Shown: positions 1 through 7,024, numbered from the stretch's first letter. The stretch: 13,496 nucleotides of DNA from JAFGDH01 sp964447525 (GCA_964447525.1 CAYUSU010000036.1:1-13496); one strand, 5' to 3'. Notes: generated by a model not told the origin, from the letters alone. Program-made: numbers and translations.

Positions 1-269
1 CTGAAATAAAGGGCAATGAAAGCGATGATTATCGCCGAGATCACTATTGGAAGGGGGTTCATTATTTCAGCTATCCCATTCCCAATTGTATTGATTATCA
101 TGTGTCCGAACAGGAAAATACCGATGAAACTGAACAAGGACATGAGGAATATGGTCTTCCTCATCGAGAGTATCCTGGAACCGTAAGAAATACCGAGTGA
201 TCCTATGACATCGTTTGATCCTACTATAAAGGCCAGAACAAGGGACAAAAGCAATGCTATCTCCAGCAT
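1..269 (-). CDS. pit: PiT-family inorganic phosphate permease, N-terminal part (cut by window edge)
   Basis: Reading leftward from an ATG at 269, 89 codons stay open to the window edge, so the C-terminus is missing. The protein starts MLEIALLLSLVLAFIVGSND, a hydrophobic helix running into GSNDVIGSLG (residues 17-26). That matches the GANDxANxxGT signature of the PiT/Pho-4 phosphate:cation symporters. It is followed by SYGSRILSMRK and two more hydrophobic segments (about 38-60 and 72-89). PiT proteins import inorganic phosphate across the cytoplasmic membrane. No Shine-Dalgarno motif precedes the ATG, and a TATA-like stretch about 25 bp upstream suggests a leaderless transcript. The divergent neighbour at 315 is a DUF47 protein, the usual partner of PiT, which supports the call. 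The family is clear; substrate specificity is inferred. Confidence 0.85.
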   Translation of the reverse strand, partial: MLEIALLLSLVLAFIVGSNDVIGSLGISYGSRILSMRKTIFLMSLFSFIGIFLFGHMIINTIGNGIAEIMNPLPIVISAIIIAFIALYF

Positions 270-314
270 ACTTTTTAATTGGTCAGCATAATATTTAATT
301 AAGGGAGTTGGGTT
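270..314. promoter_or_regulatory. Divergent promoter region between pit and the DUF47 gene
   Basis: Only 45 bp separate the two divergent start codons. Rightward, the T/A-rich CTTTTTAATT at 271-280 is a TATA candidate that would place the start of the DUF47 transcript close to its ATG. Leftward, TTAAATATT (minus strand, about 289-297) would place the pit transcript start at or next to its ATG. The two core promoters therefore overlap, and one bound regulator could control both genes. No clear operator palindrome is visible. Confidence 0.45.
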
Positions 315-968
315 ATGAGATTCTGGATGCCGCCTTTCACGACAGGCAAAGAAAAAGAAATATTGGATGGTCTGCTGAGCATAACGGACAATGTTCATAA
401 ATCAGTGGTTTCCCTGGATCGTGCCGTGAATGCCTTCGTCAAGGAGGAATGGCAAAGTGTTGACAAGGAAGTGGACACCTGTTCAAAGTTCGAACAGAAA
501 GCTGATGATAACCGCAGGATGCTCCAAAGGCTTTTGTATGCAGAGGGATTCCTTCCGTTCTCAAGGGAGGATTACTTCAATCTCGCAGAGTCGCTGGATA
601 ACATAGCGGACCAGGCGGAGAAAGCGTCGTTCTGGATATCGTTCAAGAAGATAAAGGTGCCCAAGAATATAGGAGTCATGCTGGTAGAGCTCTCCGAGAA
701 GAGCCTTGACACCGTGGAGAAACTCAAGGAAATATTAGACAATCTCGGACCCAAGTCAAAGGACATAATCAACGCCACTCAGGCCGTGGAATCTCAAAGG
801 GAAATCGTAAGGGAAATGACCACGAAAATGGGAAAGGAAATCTTCAGAAAAGAGGAAACGGATTCATTCATGCTCTGGGAACTTGTCTACAGGATAATGT
901 CAGTAGCTGACAGAGCCGAGGAAACGGCTGACAGGATAATAACGATAAGCATGAAGCTGGTTGAATAA
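315..968 (+). CDS. DUF47 / PhoU-like Pit accessory protein
   Basis: 217 residues, all predicted helical, matching the DUF47 (TIGR00153, Pit accessory) family in length and layout. PhoU-like acidic metal-binding repeats are visible: CSKFEQKADD near 57, LAESLDNIADQAEKA near 90, and SVADRAEETADRI near the C-terminus. Such proteins are cytoplasmic helical bundles thought to regulate the neighbouring PiT permease. Here the permease gene lies immediately upstream in the opposite direction. The ATG at 315 follows AAGGGAG about 10 bp upstream. The DUF1003 gene begins one base after the stop codon, so the two are probably co-transcribed. The role in phosphate transport is inferred from family and neighbourhood. 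Confidence 0.85.
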   Translation: MRFWMPPFTTGKEKEILDGLLSITDNVHKSVVSLDRAVNAFVKEEWQSVDKEVDTCSKFEQKADDNRRMLQRLLYAEGFLPFSREDYFNLAESLDNIADQAEKASFWISFKKIKVPKNIGVMLVELSEKSLDTVEKLKEILDNLGPKSKDIINATQAVESQREIVREMTTKMGKEIFRKEETDSFMLWELVYRIMSVADRAEETADRIITISMKLVE

Positions 969-969
969 C

Positions 970-1419
970 ATGAACAACGATAAAATTACGAAGGAAAAAA
1001 TCGAGAGGATGAAAGAAAAACAGGAAGAAGAAGCGAAGGTCATAGCACAGATAATGAGAAAGCCGAAGACACCCGGAGACAAGGCCGCCGACTGGATGAC
1101 CAAGTGGGTTGGCAGCTGGACATTCATAATTGCTCTGGCAATATACATAGCGATATGGATCCTCGCAAACGTTGCCGGGTTCGTATTCCAGTGGGATCCC
1201 TGGCCGTTCATCATGCTTAATCTCACGCTTTCGTGCCTGGCCGCCGTACAGGCCCCGATAATACTGATGAGCCAGCACAGGCAGGAGCTAAGGGACAGAT
1301 TCAAGGCCGAAATAGATTTCAGAGTGAACAAAAAAGCGGAGCTGGAGATAGAAGACATCCAGAACGATCTGGAAGACATCAAAAAGATGATCAATGATAT
1401 TTCAGAAAAGTCAAAATGA
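970..1419 (+). CDS. DUF1003 family membrane protein
   Basis: 149 residues from the ATG at 970, one base after the DUF47 stop. An in-frame TTG at 961 would overlap that gene and is less likely. The order is a charged N-terminal helix (1-35), the GDKAADWMTKWVGSWTF entry motif (36-52), a first membrane helix (about 50-72), WDPWPFIMLNLTLS leading into a second helix (about 76-101), then MSQHRQELRDRFKAEIDFRVN and a coiled-coil-like tail (120-149). The D-P-x-PFI-x-LNL-x-LS and AP-I-x-MSQ-RQ pattern is the hallmark of DUF1003, a two-helix membrane family of unknown function found in bacteria and archaea. Linkage to DUF47 and pit suggests, but does not show, a connection with phosphate or ion homeostasis. 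Confidence 0.85.
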   Translation: MNNDKITKEKIERMKEKQEEEAKVIAQIMRKPKTPGDKAADWMTKWVGSWTFIIALAIYIAIWILANVAGFVFQWDPWPFIMLNLTLSCLAAVQAPIILMSQHRQELRDRFKAEIDFRVNKKAELEIEDIQNDLEDIKKMINDISEKSK

Positions 1420-1462
1420 AAAAATGAGAAGGGCCCTATTGAAGGACCCTAAGTGTTTTTCT
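1412..1462. terminator. Bidirectional terminator-like hairpin between convergent genes
   Basis: AGGGCCC (1430-1436) and GGACCCT (1444-1450) can form a 7-bp stem with a 7-nt loop. On the minus strand the only non-Watson-Crick pair is a G-U wobble; on the plus strand it becomes a C-A mismatch. On the minus strand the stem is followed by a T-rich run (1412-1429, including TTTTTT). On the plus strand it is followed by GTTTTTCTT (1454-1462). It overlaps the 3' end of the PIN-ATPase gene and directly follows the DUF1003 stop, where both transcripts should end. Confidence 0.55.
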
Positions 1463-3241
1463 TGCCATCGCATTCAATACCATGCGGCCATGTTCCGAAC
1501 GTTTTTTGATCTTTATTATGCCTGATCTTCCGATATTCGCAGTGAAGAGGAAATCGGCCCTGTCATAAAGATCAACCATGGTCCCGGAAAGCTTCTTGTC
1601 AACCTTTATGCTGAACGAAGATCCGGATTCGTTGCAGAAGTACTTGACCTCGTTCTTGAGCGTCCTTTCTTTGGGTTCGACGGATATCTTTATTCCGAGC
1701 CTTTTCTCGATCTCGTCTATGGTCTTTCCCTGTCTACCTATTATCCTGGGGACAACGTCCTTCCTCACCTTTATCGCAACTCTGTTGTCGGAAAGCACGT
1801 CCACCTCCATGGATGAATCCCAGTGAGAAAGCTTGCTTTTGATCGCCTCGGTGACTATCTTTTTCAGGGGGCTCTGTGCCTCCTCCGTCACCGGGATCAC
1901 GATATTCTCCTCACCGAAGGTGTATATCTCGTATTCGAGTTTTTTGGTCTCAAAATCACGGACCTCCACCACCGGCCTTGCGAGATCATCATCCTTCATC
2001 CCGCTGGGTACTCTGACCAGCATCGACACCGAATATGTCTTCTCTATGTTACCGTTCTTGATGAATATCACGTTGTTCAGGACGTGAGGTATTATACCCA
2101 GTTCCAGCCTTCCTATGAACCTCTGTATGGCCGAAACCGGTTCAGTCGAATGAACGACTCCTATCATCCCCACGCCGGCGAGTCTCATGTCTGCAAAGAC
2201 CTTGAAATCCTTGTTTTTACGAATCTCGTCGAATACGGTATAATCCGGCCTCACCAGAAGCAGAAGCTCCGATGTTTTCTCCCAGTCATTGTCGAGCGGA
2301 GCGTACTGGGTGATCTCCGGTCCTACCTGCAGATCCCTCGGCTGTTCGAACGTCTTGACTATCTTGCCTTGTTTGGACAGGAATTCCGCCACGCTTGCCG
2401 CGAAAGTCGATTTTCCTGAACCCGGGGGTCCTGCTATAAGTACCCCTTTCGTCCCGCCCAATATCATTTCTTCCAGTTCTTCGTGAAGCTTGTAATCCTT
2501 GAGATCAAGCTTCACTATCGGCCTAACGGCCGTCACTTCCTGGGCGCTCGAAAATGGCGGACGTGTTATCGCGATCCTGTAAGAACCCATCTGAACAACC
2601 ATTGCCGACTTCCTTCCGATCTCAATGAACGAATTCTGGTCTTTATGTGTCTTTGACATAATTTCGTAAACGATCGCATTAAGCTCCTTTTCTTCTATTT
2701 TTTTGTCGGAAAGATGAACCAGTTTCACCTGACCAGGCTTTCCTTTTTTCGCATACGGTTTCACACCCACCTTCAGGTGGACGGACTGCGTATCCTTGTC
2801 GAAGAAGTTCTCGATCCTAACAGGCTCGTCGGAAACATCCTGCTGTATGTAACAAACAGATATCCCCTCAGCCTCGCCTACGAGAGCCTGAACATAATCA
2901 GAAGTGAGTAATGTAGCGTTCTCTTTGACTGCGAAATCCCTTATGAGGGCGTCTATCCTCCCTTTTTTTGCGAGGTTTATCTCCTCCAGGGAAGGACGTC
3001 TGCCATCAAGGGAGACGCTAATATCCTTTTTCTTTGCACTTTCCCTCAGGCTCTTTATTTCCTCCAGTCCCCTGAATCCAACGTCTTTTCCCCTGGATGC
3101 CTGGGCCTGGAGTTCGTCTATTACGAACCTGGGTATTATTATCCTGGAACCCTTGATCTCCTTGTTTTTTATCAATTCGGACAGCTTCCTGTTTATCAGA
3201 ACGGAAGTATCCGGTACTATTGTTTTTTTATCAATTTTCAT
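1436..3241 (-). CDS. PIN domain-ATPase-KH protein (PINA family)
   Basis: 601 residues with three recognisable parts. The N-terminal PIN nuclease fold has all four acidic positions: D11 in PDTSVLI, E43 in VIDELQ, D97 in RIDALI and D115 in TSD. A central secretion-ATPase-like (PilT/VirB11-type) domain has Walker A GPPGSGKST at 271-279, Walker B YTVFDE at 334-339, and GVVHSTEP near 361. A C-terminal KH domain carries PRIIGRQGKTIDEIEKRLG at about 498-516. This matches the archaeal PINA ATPases; a Sulfolobus member was reported to form a hexameric ATPase that works with Holliday-junction enzymes. A nucleic-acid-acting motor is therefore likely, with DNA repair the best guess. The ATG at 3241 has TAGGTGAT about 6 bp upstream. 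The gene is monocistronic and ends in a hairpin terminator. Confidence 0.88.
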   Translation of the reverse strand: MKIDKKTIVPDTSVLINRKLSELIKNKEIKGSRIIIPRFVIDELQAQASRGKDVGFRGLEEIKSLRESAKKKDISVSLDGRRPSLEEINLAKKGRIDALIRDFAVKENATLLTSDYVQALVGEAEGISVCYIQQDVSDEPVRIENFFDKDTQSVHLKVGVKPYAKKGKPGQVKLVHLSDKKIEEKELNAIVYEIMSKTHKDQNSFIEIGRKSAMVVQMGSYRIAITRPPFSSAQEVTAVRPIVKLDLKDYKLHEELEEMILGGTKGVLIAGPPGSGKSTFAASVAEFLSKQGKIVKTFEQPRDLQVGPEITQYAPLDNDWEKTSELLLLVRPDYTVFDEIRKNKDFKVFADMRLAGVGMIGVVHSTEPVSAIQRFIGRLELGIIPHVLNNVIFIKNGNIEKTYSVSMLVRVPSGMKDDDLARPVVEVRDFETKKLEYEIYTFGEENIVIPVTEEAQSPLKKIVTEAIKSKLSHWDSSMEVDVLSDNRVAIKVRKDVVPRIIGRQGKTIDEIEKRLGIKISVEPKERTLKNEVKYFCNESGSSFSIKVDKKLSGTMVDLYDRADFLFTANIGRSGIIKIKKRSEHGRMVLNAMARKTLRVLQ

Positions 3242-3276
3242 ATTTTATCACCTATATTTTGTTATTTGTTATTCAG

Positions 3277-3306
3277 AGACAATTTACATCTGTAATATTC
3301 TTGTCT
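3277..3306 (-). promoter_or_regulatory. Stem-loop in the leader of the PIN-ATPase gene
   Basis: AGACAA (3277-3282) and TTGTCT (3301-3306) form a 6-bp stem. Nested inside, TTAC-ATCT-GTAA (plus strand) forms a 4-bp stem with a 4-nt loop. A TATA-like TTTATTATA on the minus strand (about 3322-3331) would place the transcript start near 3305, so the hairpin would lie at the extreme 5' end of the mRNA. Its sequence pattern partly resembles the eL43 leader elements. Not validated. Confidence 0.3.
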
Positions 3307-3405
3307 TCCGAAAATAGGCACTATAATAAACTAAATAATGATTATTAGTCTTAAAAAGAAATGCTCACTCTTACGAAGAAACAGTCTTTTTCAATGCCTT
3401 ATTGT

Positions 3406-3426
3406 ACCCTTAATGCATTCAAGGGT
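3406..3426 (-). terminator. Hairpin immediately after the 166-codon orphan gene
   Basis: ACCCTT (3406-3411) and AAGGGT (3421-3426) pair perfectly around a 9-nt loop, just beyond the orphan's stop codon at 3427. No T-run follows at once on the minus strand; a T-rich stretch comes some 45 bases later (about 3351-3359). It may act as a terminator or a 3' stabilising hairpin. Confidence 0.35.
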
Positions 3427-3927
3427 TTATAAAGCTTCCTCTTGTGCATATTCAGGTTTCTTCGCATATATTTCAGTTAGGGTTTTATCTCCCATGTTTC
3501 TCTCAACGAAATCTCTCTTTTTTTGTTTACAGAGTCTGATTTCACATGTTTTACCACATTTAGCATCAACTACTATTCTTTGATTCATTGTCAATGTCAC
3601 TTCTCTGGATTTACTTAATCTTCTTTTAAGGGATTCACCTTCGACTAATCTTCTTTCGCTCATGGATTCTATCCGATTTTCATATGGAACGAATCGGACT
3701 TCTCCTGTTTCACTTTTTGTCAAATAGCCAATTTCTGATCTTTGATCATTATCGAAAGGATTAAAGCATAGCGGACCTATTCTCGTATCATTGAAACATC
3801 TACTACCAATAAGATCAGGATCAAAGAACTCTGTCACTATCGTGGGATACATTTCAAAAGGTTCGGATTGGACATTATAATAATGAAAAATAAACTGAAC
3901 ATATTTTTTATCGGTCCCGTCGCTCAT
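3427..3927 (-). CDS. Hypothetical protein, orphan, AT-rich gene
   Basis: 166 residues from the ATG at 3927. The frame is open further upstream (to 3990), but TATATAA at about 3951-3958 would place the transcript start within a few bases of 3927. That argues for a leaderless mRNA starting here. I recognise no family. Visible features are a soluble, slightly aromatic N-terminal half with FNDTRIGPLCFNPFDN (45-60) and a basic C-terminal half rich in R, K and E. The latter includes RRLVEGESLKRRLSKSREV (92-110) and CGKTCEIRLCKQKKRDF (124-140). Five cysteines (C44, C54, C124, C128, C133) could bind metal, although no standard zinc finger is obvious. There is no signal peptide or membrane helix. Codon use looks more AT-rich than in the flanking core genes, suggesting an accessory or recently acquired gene. 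Confidence 0.6.
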   Translation of the reverse strand: MSDGTDKKYVQFIFHYYNVQSEPFEMYPTIVTEFFDPDLIGSRCFNDTRIGPLCFNPFDNDQRSEIGYLTKSETGEVRFVPYENRIESMSERRLVEGESLKRRLSKSREVTLTMNQRIVVDAKCGKTCEIRLCKQKKRDFVERNMGDKTLTEIYAKKPEYAQEEAL

Positions 3928-3950
3928 ATTAGTTATAGTATTCGAAAAAC

Positions 3951-3958
3951 TTATATAT
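3951..3958 (-). promoter_or_regulatory. TATA box of the 166-codon orphan gene
   Basis: The minus-strand sequence around ATATATAAG lies about 24-31 bp upstream of the ATG at 3927, the standard archaeal TATA spacing for a leaderless transcript. It sits directly after the stop codon of the DJ-1 gene, so the orphan can be transcribed independently of it. Confidence 0.5.
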
Positions 3959-4498
3959 TCATTTGAAAACGAACTGTTCCCTGACGTCATCCGCCCTGAA
4001 CTTGCTGTCCAGCTGGGTGACTATCGCTAGTGCGAAATCGACCGCCGTTCCCGGACCCTGCGAAGTTATGACGTGACCGTCCACTATGACCTTCGAGTCT
4101 CTCGGCATGGGAACATCCCTCTCCATCCCGGGGAATATGGTCGCTCTCTTGCCGTCGAGTATACCTAGCTTGGAGAGTATGGATGGTGATGCGCAGATCG
4201 CCGCTATGGTCTTCTTTTTCTCGTTGAAATCCTTAAGTATTTCGATAACATTGGTGCACTGGGAAAGATTCTTGCATCCGGGGCTTCCTCCGGGGAGAAC
4301 AATCGCATCGAATTCCTCTTTTTTAGCGTCCTCTATCTTCTTGTCAGAAATGATCTTTATTCCGTGGGCACCTTCTACTATCTGACCCGGAATCCCGGCC
4401 AGAACTACCTCCATGTTAGCCCTTCTTAGAACGTCTGCCGTAGCAATCGCTTCGGTTTCCTCGAAACCGTTTGCCAGTGGAATTAATACTCTTTTCAT
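3959..4498 (-). CDS. DJ-1/PfpI (ThiJ) family protein
   Basis: 179 residues from the ATG at 4498, chosen because AAGGGGTGTG lies just upstream and the fold begins at MKRVLIPLANGFEETEA. A longer frame to 4546 adds 16 residues unlike the family. Conserved DJ-1 features are GFEETEA with the acidic residue at E16, LPGG at 68-71, the nucleophile-elbow cysteine C102 in AAICASPSIL, and TSQGPGTAVDFALAIV at 145-160, which matches the human DJ-1 GPGT motif. The family is cytoplasmic and includes glyoxalase/deglycase-like enzymes, chaperones and proteases. The closer match to DJ-1 than to PfpI protease favours an oxidative or carbonyl stress role, but the substrate cannot be told. The start is divergent from psmA across 239 bp. 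Confidence 0.88.
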   Translation of the reverse strand: MKRVLIPLANGFEETEAIATADVLRRANMEVVLAGIPGQIVEGAHGIKIISDKKIEDAKKEEFDAIVLPGGSPGCKNLSQCTNVIEILKDFNEKKKTIAAICASPSILSKLGILDGKRATIFPGMERDVPMPRDSKVIVDGHVITSQGPGTAVDFALAIVTQLDSKFRADDVREQFVFK

Positions 4499-4563
4499 AA
4501 CACACCCCTTCTTTTTATACAAAAATATGTTTGAATTATGCTTCAATAATCTTTAGAAAAAGG

Positions 4564-4571
4564 ATTTATAA
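4564..4571 (-). promoter_or_regulatory. Candidate TATA box for the DJ-1 gene (palindromic)
   Basis: TTTATAAA lies 66-73 bp ahead of the DJ-1 ATG, predicting a leader of roughly 40 nt. Because it is self-complementary it could also fire rightward as a distal psmA promoter. On the plus strand it is followed by a strong hairpin, TTTTCC-GGGG-GGAAAA (4601-4616). Confidence 0.35.
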
Positions 4572-4640
4572 AGAGATGAGAGTTGAACTGGAAGTTGAGT
4601 TTTTCCGGGGGGAAAATCAGATTTATTCGTAATAGTTAAT

Positions 4641-4650
4641 TTTATATATA
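4641..4650 (+). promoter_or_regulatory. Candidate TATA box of psmA
   Basis: TTTATATATA predicts a transcript start near 4672 and a leader of about 65 nt before psmA. The leader contains GTGCT-TACGT-AGCAC (4701-4715), a 5-bp hairpin, and the ribosome-binding site GGTGG at 4728-4732. Confidence 0.5.
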
Positions 4651-4737
4651 ACGGATTCATTATTAGTTATAAAGATGTGAAAAGGGTAAGGACGTTTTTC
4701 GTGCTTACGTAGCACACATTAAATAAGGTGGTATTAT

Positions 4738-5439
4738 ATGCAACCTATTCCGCCTAACTATATGGCTTACGACAGGACCATTGTTGTATTTTCACCAGAT
4801 GGAAGACTCCTTCAGGTCGAATACGCAAGACAGGCAGTGAAAAGAGGAAACACCGCAATAGGCGTTGTTGTGAAGGACGCGGTAGTTCTTGGAGCTACGA
4901 AGGCTTCCACACCTCTGGGTGTTGACACTACGTACAAGAAGATATTCGGTATAGACAACCATATCGGACTTGTTAGTTCAGGATTGCTTGCGGATGCGAG
5001 AGATCTGGTGGAGATGGCAAGGATAAAAGGCCAGATAAACAGAATCACGTACGGAGAACCTATTTCCGTCCCTTCGATAACAAAATACCTGGCAAACCAG
5101 AAGCATATGGTAACCCAGTACGCGGGTGTAAGACCTTACGGGGTCGGACTGCTCGTGGGCGGGGTTGACGATGGTGGTCCAAAGCTTTACGAGACCGATC
5201 CGTCAGGAACCATGATAGAATGGAAGGCCCAGGCAATAGGAAAGGGAGCGGACAAAGCAAAGAAAACGCTTAAATCCGGTTTCAAGGAAGGAATGCTTGC
5301 CAAGGACGGTGCGAACCTTGTTTTGAAGGCTCTCAAATCTGGTGAAAAGGACATCGGAAAGGAGAATATCGAGCTTGCTGTAATCACAAGCGAGGAGATT
5401 AGGATGTTCTCGGAAAAGGAAGCGATAAAGAACTTATAA
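4738..5439 (+). CDS. psmA: 20S proteasome alpha subunit
   Basis: 233 residues, the usual archaeal PsmA length. The N-terminal alpha-type signature YDRTIVVFSPDGRLLQVEYA is at residues 11-30. It forms the H0 helix and gate region, and the preceding MQPIPPNYMA is the flexible gating tail. No N-terminal catalytic threonine is present, as expected for alpha subunits. It assembles heptameric outer rings around the beta rings in the cytoplasm and docks the PAN or Cdc48 ATPases that feed in unfolded proteins. The ATG at 4738 follows AAGGTGGTATTAT. It is the first gene of the exosome/proteasome cluster, 22 bp ahead of the SBDS gene. The catalytic beta partner is encoded at 12483-13115 on the opposite strand. 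Confidence 0.98.
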   Translation: MQPIPPNYMAYDRTIVVFSPDGRLLQVEYARQAVKRGNTAIGVVVKDAVVLGATKASTPLGVDTTYKKIFGIDNHIGLVSSGLLADARDLVEMARIKGQINRITYGEPISVPSITKYLANQKHMVTQYAGVRPYGVGLLVGGVDDGGPKLYETDPSGTMIEWKAQAIGKGADKAKKTLKSGFKEGMLAKDGANLVLKALKSGEKDIGKENIELAVITSEEIRMFSEKEAIKNL

Positions 5440-5461
5440 TTCCGGAATAAGAGGTGTCCGT

Positions 5462-6166
5462 ATGGTTTCTGTTGAGAAAGCTGTCATAGCAAGGATAACG
5501 AAGAATGGTGTTCATTTTGAGATAATGGTAGATTCAGACAAAGCTTTAGAGATGAAAAAAGGCGCAGCATACGACTTGGAGAACGTTCTTGCGGTAAACG
5601 ACGTATTCAAGGACAGTAAAAAAGGCGAGCGTCATACTTCTAGCGATCTGGAAAAGGCTTTCAAAACGACGGATATTTTCAAGATAGCGGAGGAAATCAT
5701 AAAACACGGCGAGATACAGATAACCACGGAAAAGAGGAACCAGTTCATGGAAGAGAAAAAGAAGGAGATAGCAGATATCATTTGTAGACAGGGAATCGAT
5801 CCCAAGACGAAACTTCCCCATCCATCCAACAGGATAATGAACGCGATGAAAGAAGTTCATATCCACATAGACCCGTTCAAGCCAGCCAAAGATCAGGTTA
5901 AAGTGGTGATTGAAAAGATACAGGAAATCCTTCCCATATCGTTGGAAAGGATCGAAATAGCGATAAAGGTTCCGATGGAGTTCGCAGGCAAAGCAAGCGC
6001 AGCTGTAAGAGAGATAACAGAAGTCAAGAAAGAGGAATGGGGAGCGGAAGCGTGGATTGCCACTATAGAGATCCCGGCCGGAATGCAGAGCGACATATAT
6101 GACAAGCTCAATTCACTTACCGGCGGAAACGTGGAAGTGAAGATAATAAAAGAATATAAGATTTAA
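5462..6166 (+). CDS. SBDS (Sdo1) family ribosome maturation factor
   Basis: 234 residues, typical of archaeal SBDS. The N-terminal FYSH domain (about 1-85) is followed by the helical middle domain with EEKKKEIADIICRQGIDPKT (98-117) and LPHPSNRIMNAM (118-129). The C-terminal ferredoxin-like domain (about 162-234) ends in KIIKEYKI. The eukaryotic orthologue, with the EFL1 GTPase, releases eIF6 from the 60S subunit. In archaea the protein is thought to act in large-subunit maturation, and its position between proteasome and exosome genes is widely conserved. GAGGTG lies 7-8 bp before the ATG. The gap to rrp4 is 53 bp, larger than elsewhere in the operon, with no obvious terminator or promoter. 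Confidence 0.97.
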   Translation: MVSVEKAVIARITKNGVHFEIMVDSDKALEMKKGAAYDLENVLAVNDVFKDSKKGERHTSSDLEKAFKTTDIFKIAEEIIKHGEIQITTEKRNQFMEEKKKEIADIICRQGIDPKTKLPHPSNRIMNAMKEVHIHIDPFKPAKDQVKVVIEKIQEILPISLERIEIAIKVPMEFAGKASAAVREITEVKKEEWGAEAWIATIEIPAGMQSDIYDKLNSLTGGNVEVKIIKEYKI

Positions 6167-6219
6167 TGATGTTAGAGTGATGATACGTTCATTAATGTTT
6201 AACTAAATTTGGTGATAAT

Positions 6220-7008
6220 ATGACAGATGCAAAAGAAGTGAAAGAGGTACAGGAAAATGAGACAAAAAGTACCGTTAAAGCGGCTGCACCGGCAGCCGAA
6301 GAAAGACCAGAGGCAGTGACCGCAAAGGACGCGCCAAAGGCTTTGAAGAACGAGAAGGAAGTCGTTCTGCCGGGAGACAGTATAATAGAAAGCATGGATT
6401 ACCTGCCCGGGAAGAATACGTTCAGGGATGGAAATGCAATTGTTTCAAAGAGGATAGGACTTGTTTATTTCAAGGGAAGAGTGATCGAGGTCATACCGCT
6501 TGCCGGAGTTTACACTCCGAATGTGGGAGACATGGTCATAGGAGAGGTCAAAGAGGTACAGCATTCTGGCTGGATCGTTGACGTATGCTCCCCTTATGAG
6601 GCTTTTCTTCCGCTTTCCGGAGTGAGGGAATTCGTAGATCCAGGGAAGATGGATATGTCCAGGATATACGCTAAGGGCGACATAATCTACGGGAAAATTT
6701 CACTGGTCTCGCCTGCCAACTCGATCCACATCACGATGCAGGACCAGAAAGCGAGGAAATTCGATGGCGGAAGAGTAGTGAAAATAAATTCCGTAAAGGT
6801 TCCCAGACTCATAGGAAAGATGGGAAGCATGATAAATCTTATAAAGGACAAAACGGGATGCAGAATTTCCGTTGGTCAGAACGGACTAGTTTGGCTGCAG
6901 GGTGAAAACGAAAATCTCGCGGTCAAAGTCATAAAGACCATAGAGGAAAAATCCCATTCCGAGGGACTTACCAACTACATTGAGAAGTTGCTCGAGAAAA
7001 AGGAATGA
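6220..7008 (+). CDS. rrp4: Exosome RNA-binding cap subunit Rrp4, with N-terminal extension
   Basis: 262 residues. The NTD begins near KEVVLPGDSI (46-55), followed by an S1 domain (about 100-175, GDMVIGEVKEVQHSGWIVDV) and a KH domain with VPRLIGKMGSMINLIK (194-209) carrying the GKMG loop. Rrp4 sits on the Rrp41/Rrp42 ring of the archaeal exosome and guides RNA into the central pore. Residues 1-45 precede the normal start of the family. They are acidic, lysine- and alanine-rich and low complexity, and look disordered. The extension is probably real because GGTGAT lies 7 bp upstream of the ATG at 6220 and no other start is well placed before the VVLPGD strand. Rrp41 follows directly. Confidence 0.96.
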   Translation: MTDAKEVKEVQENETKSTVKAAAPAAEERPEAVTAKDAPKALKNEKEVVLPGDSIIESMDYLPGKNTFRDGNAIVSKRIGLVYFKGRVIEVIPLAGVYTPNVGDMVIGEVKEVQHSGWIVDVCSPYEAFLPLSGVREFVDPGKMDMSRIYAKGDIIYGKISLVSPANSIHITMQDQKARKFDGGRVVKINSVKVPRLIGKMGSMINLIKDKTGCRISVGQNGLVWLQGENENLAVKVIKTIEEKSHSEGLTNYIEKLLEKKE

Positions 7009-7024
7009 TTAAGAGGTGATTAAT

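Noticed and set aside
961..969. TTG start at 961 for the DUF1003 protein
   Set aside because: It overlaps the DUF47 coding sequence, and an ATG three codons later sits one base past the stop, the more likely coupled start.
868..1394. Minus-strand frames opposite the DUF1003 gene
   Set aside because: They mirror the membrane-protein coding sequence and would conflict with the well-supported DUF1003 frame.
1823..2419. Long plus-strand open frame of 198 codons inside the PIN-ATPase gene
   Set aside because: It is antisense to a gene with clear PIN, Walker and KH motifs, and its translation shows no domain, so it is a shadow frame.
3928..3990. Longer N-terminus for the 166-codon orphan
   Set aside because: It would overlap the DJ-1 gene end and include the TATA box; the ATG at 3927 fits the promoter spacing better.
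6167..6219. C-box-like GTGATGA in the SBDS-rrp4 gap, possible small RNA
   Set aside because: No CTGA D box follows within the usual distance, and the gap looks like an ordinary intra-operon spacer.
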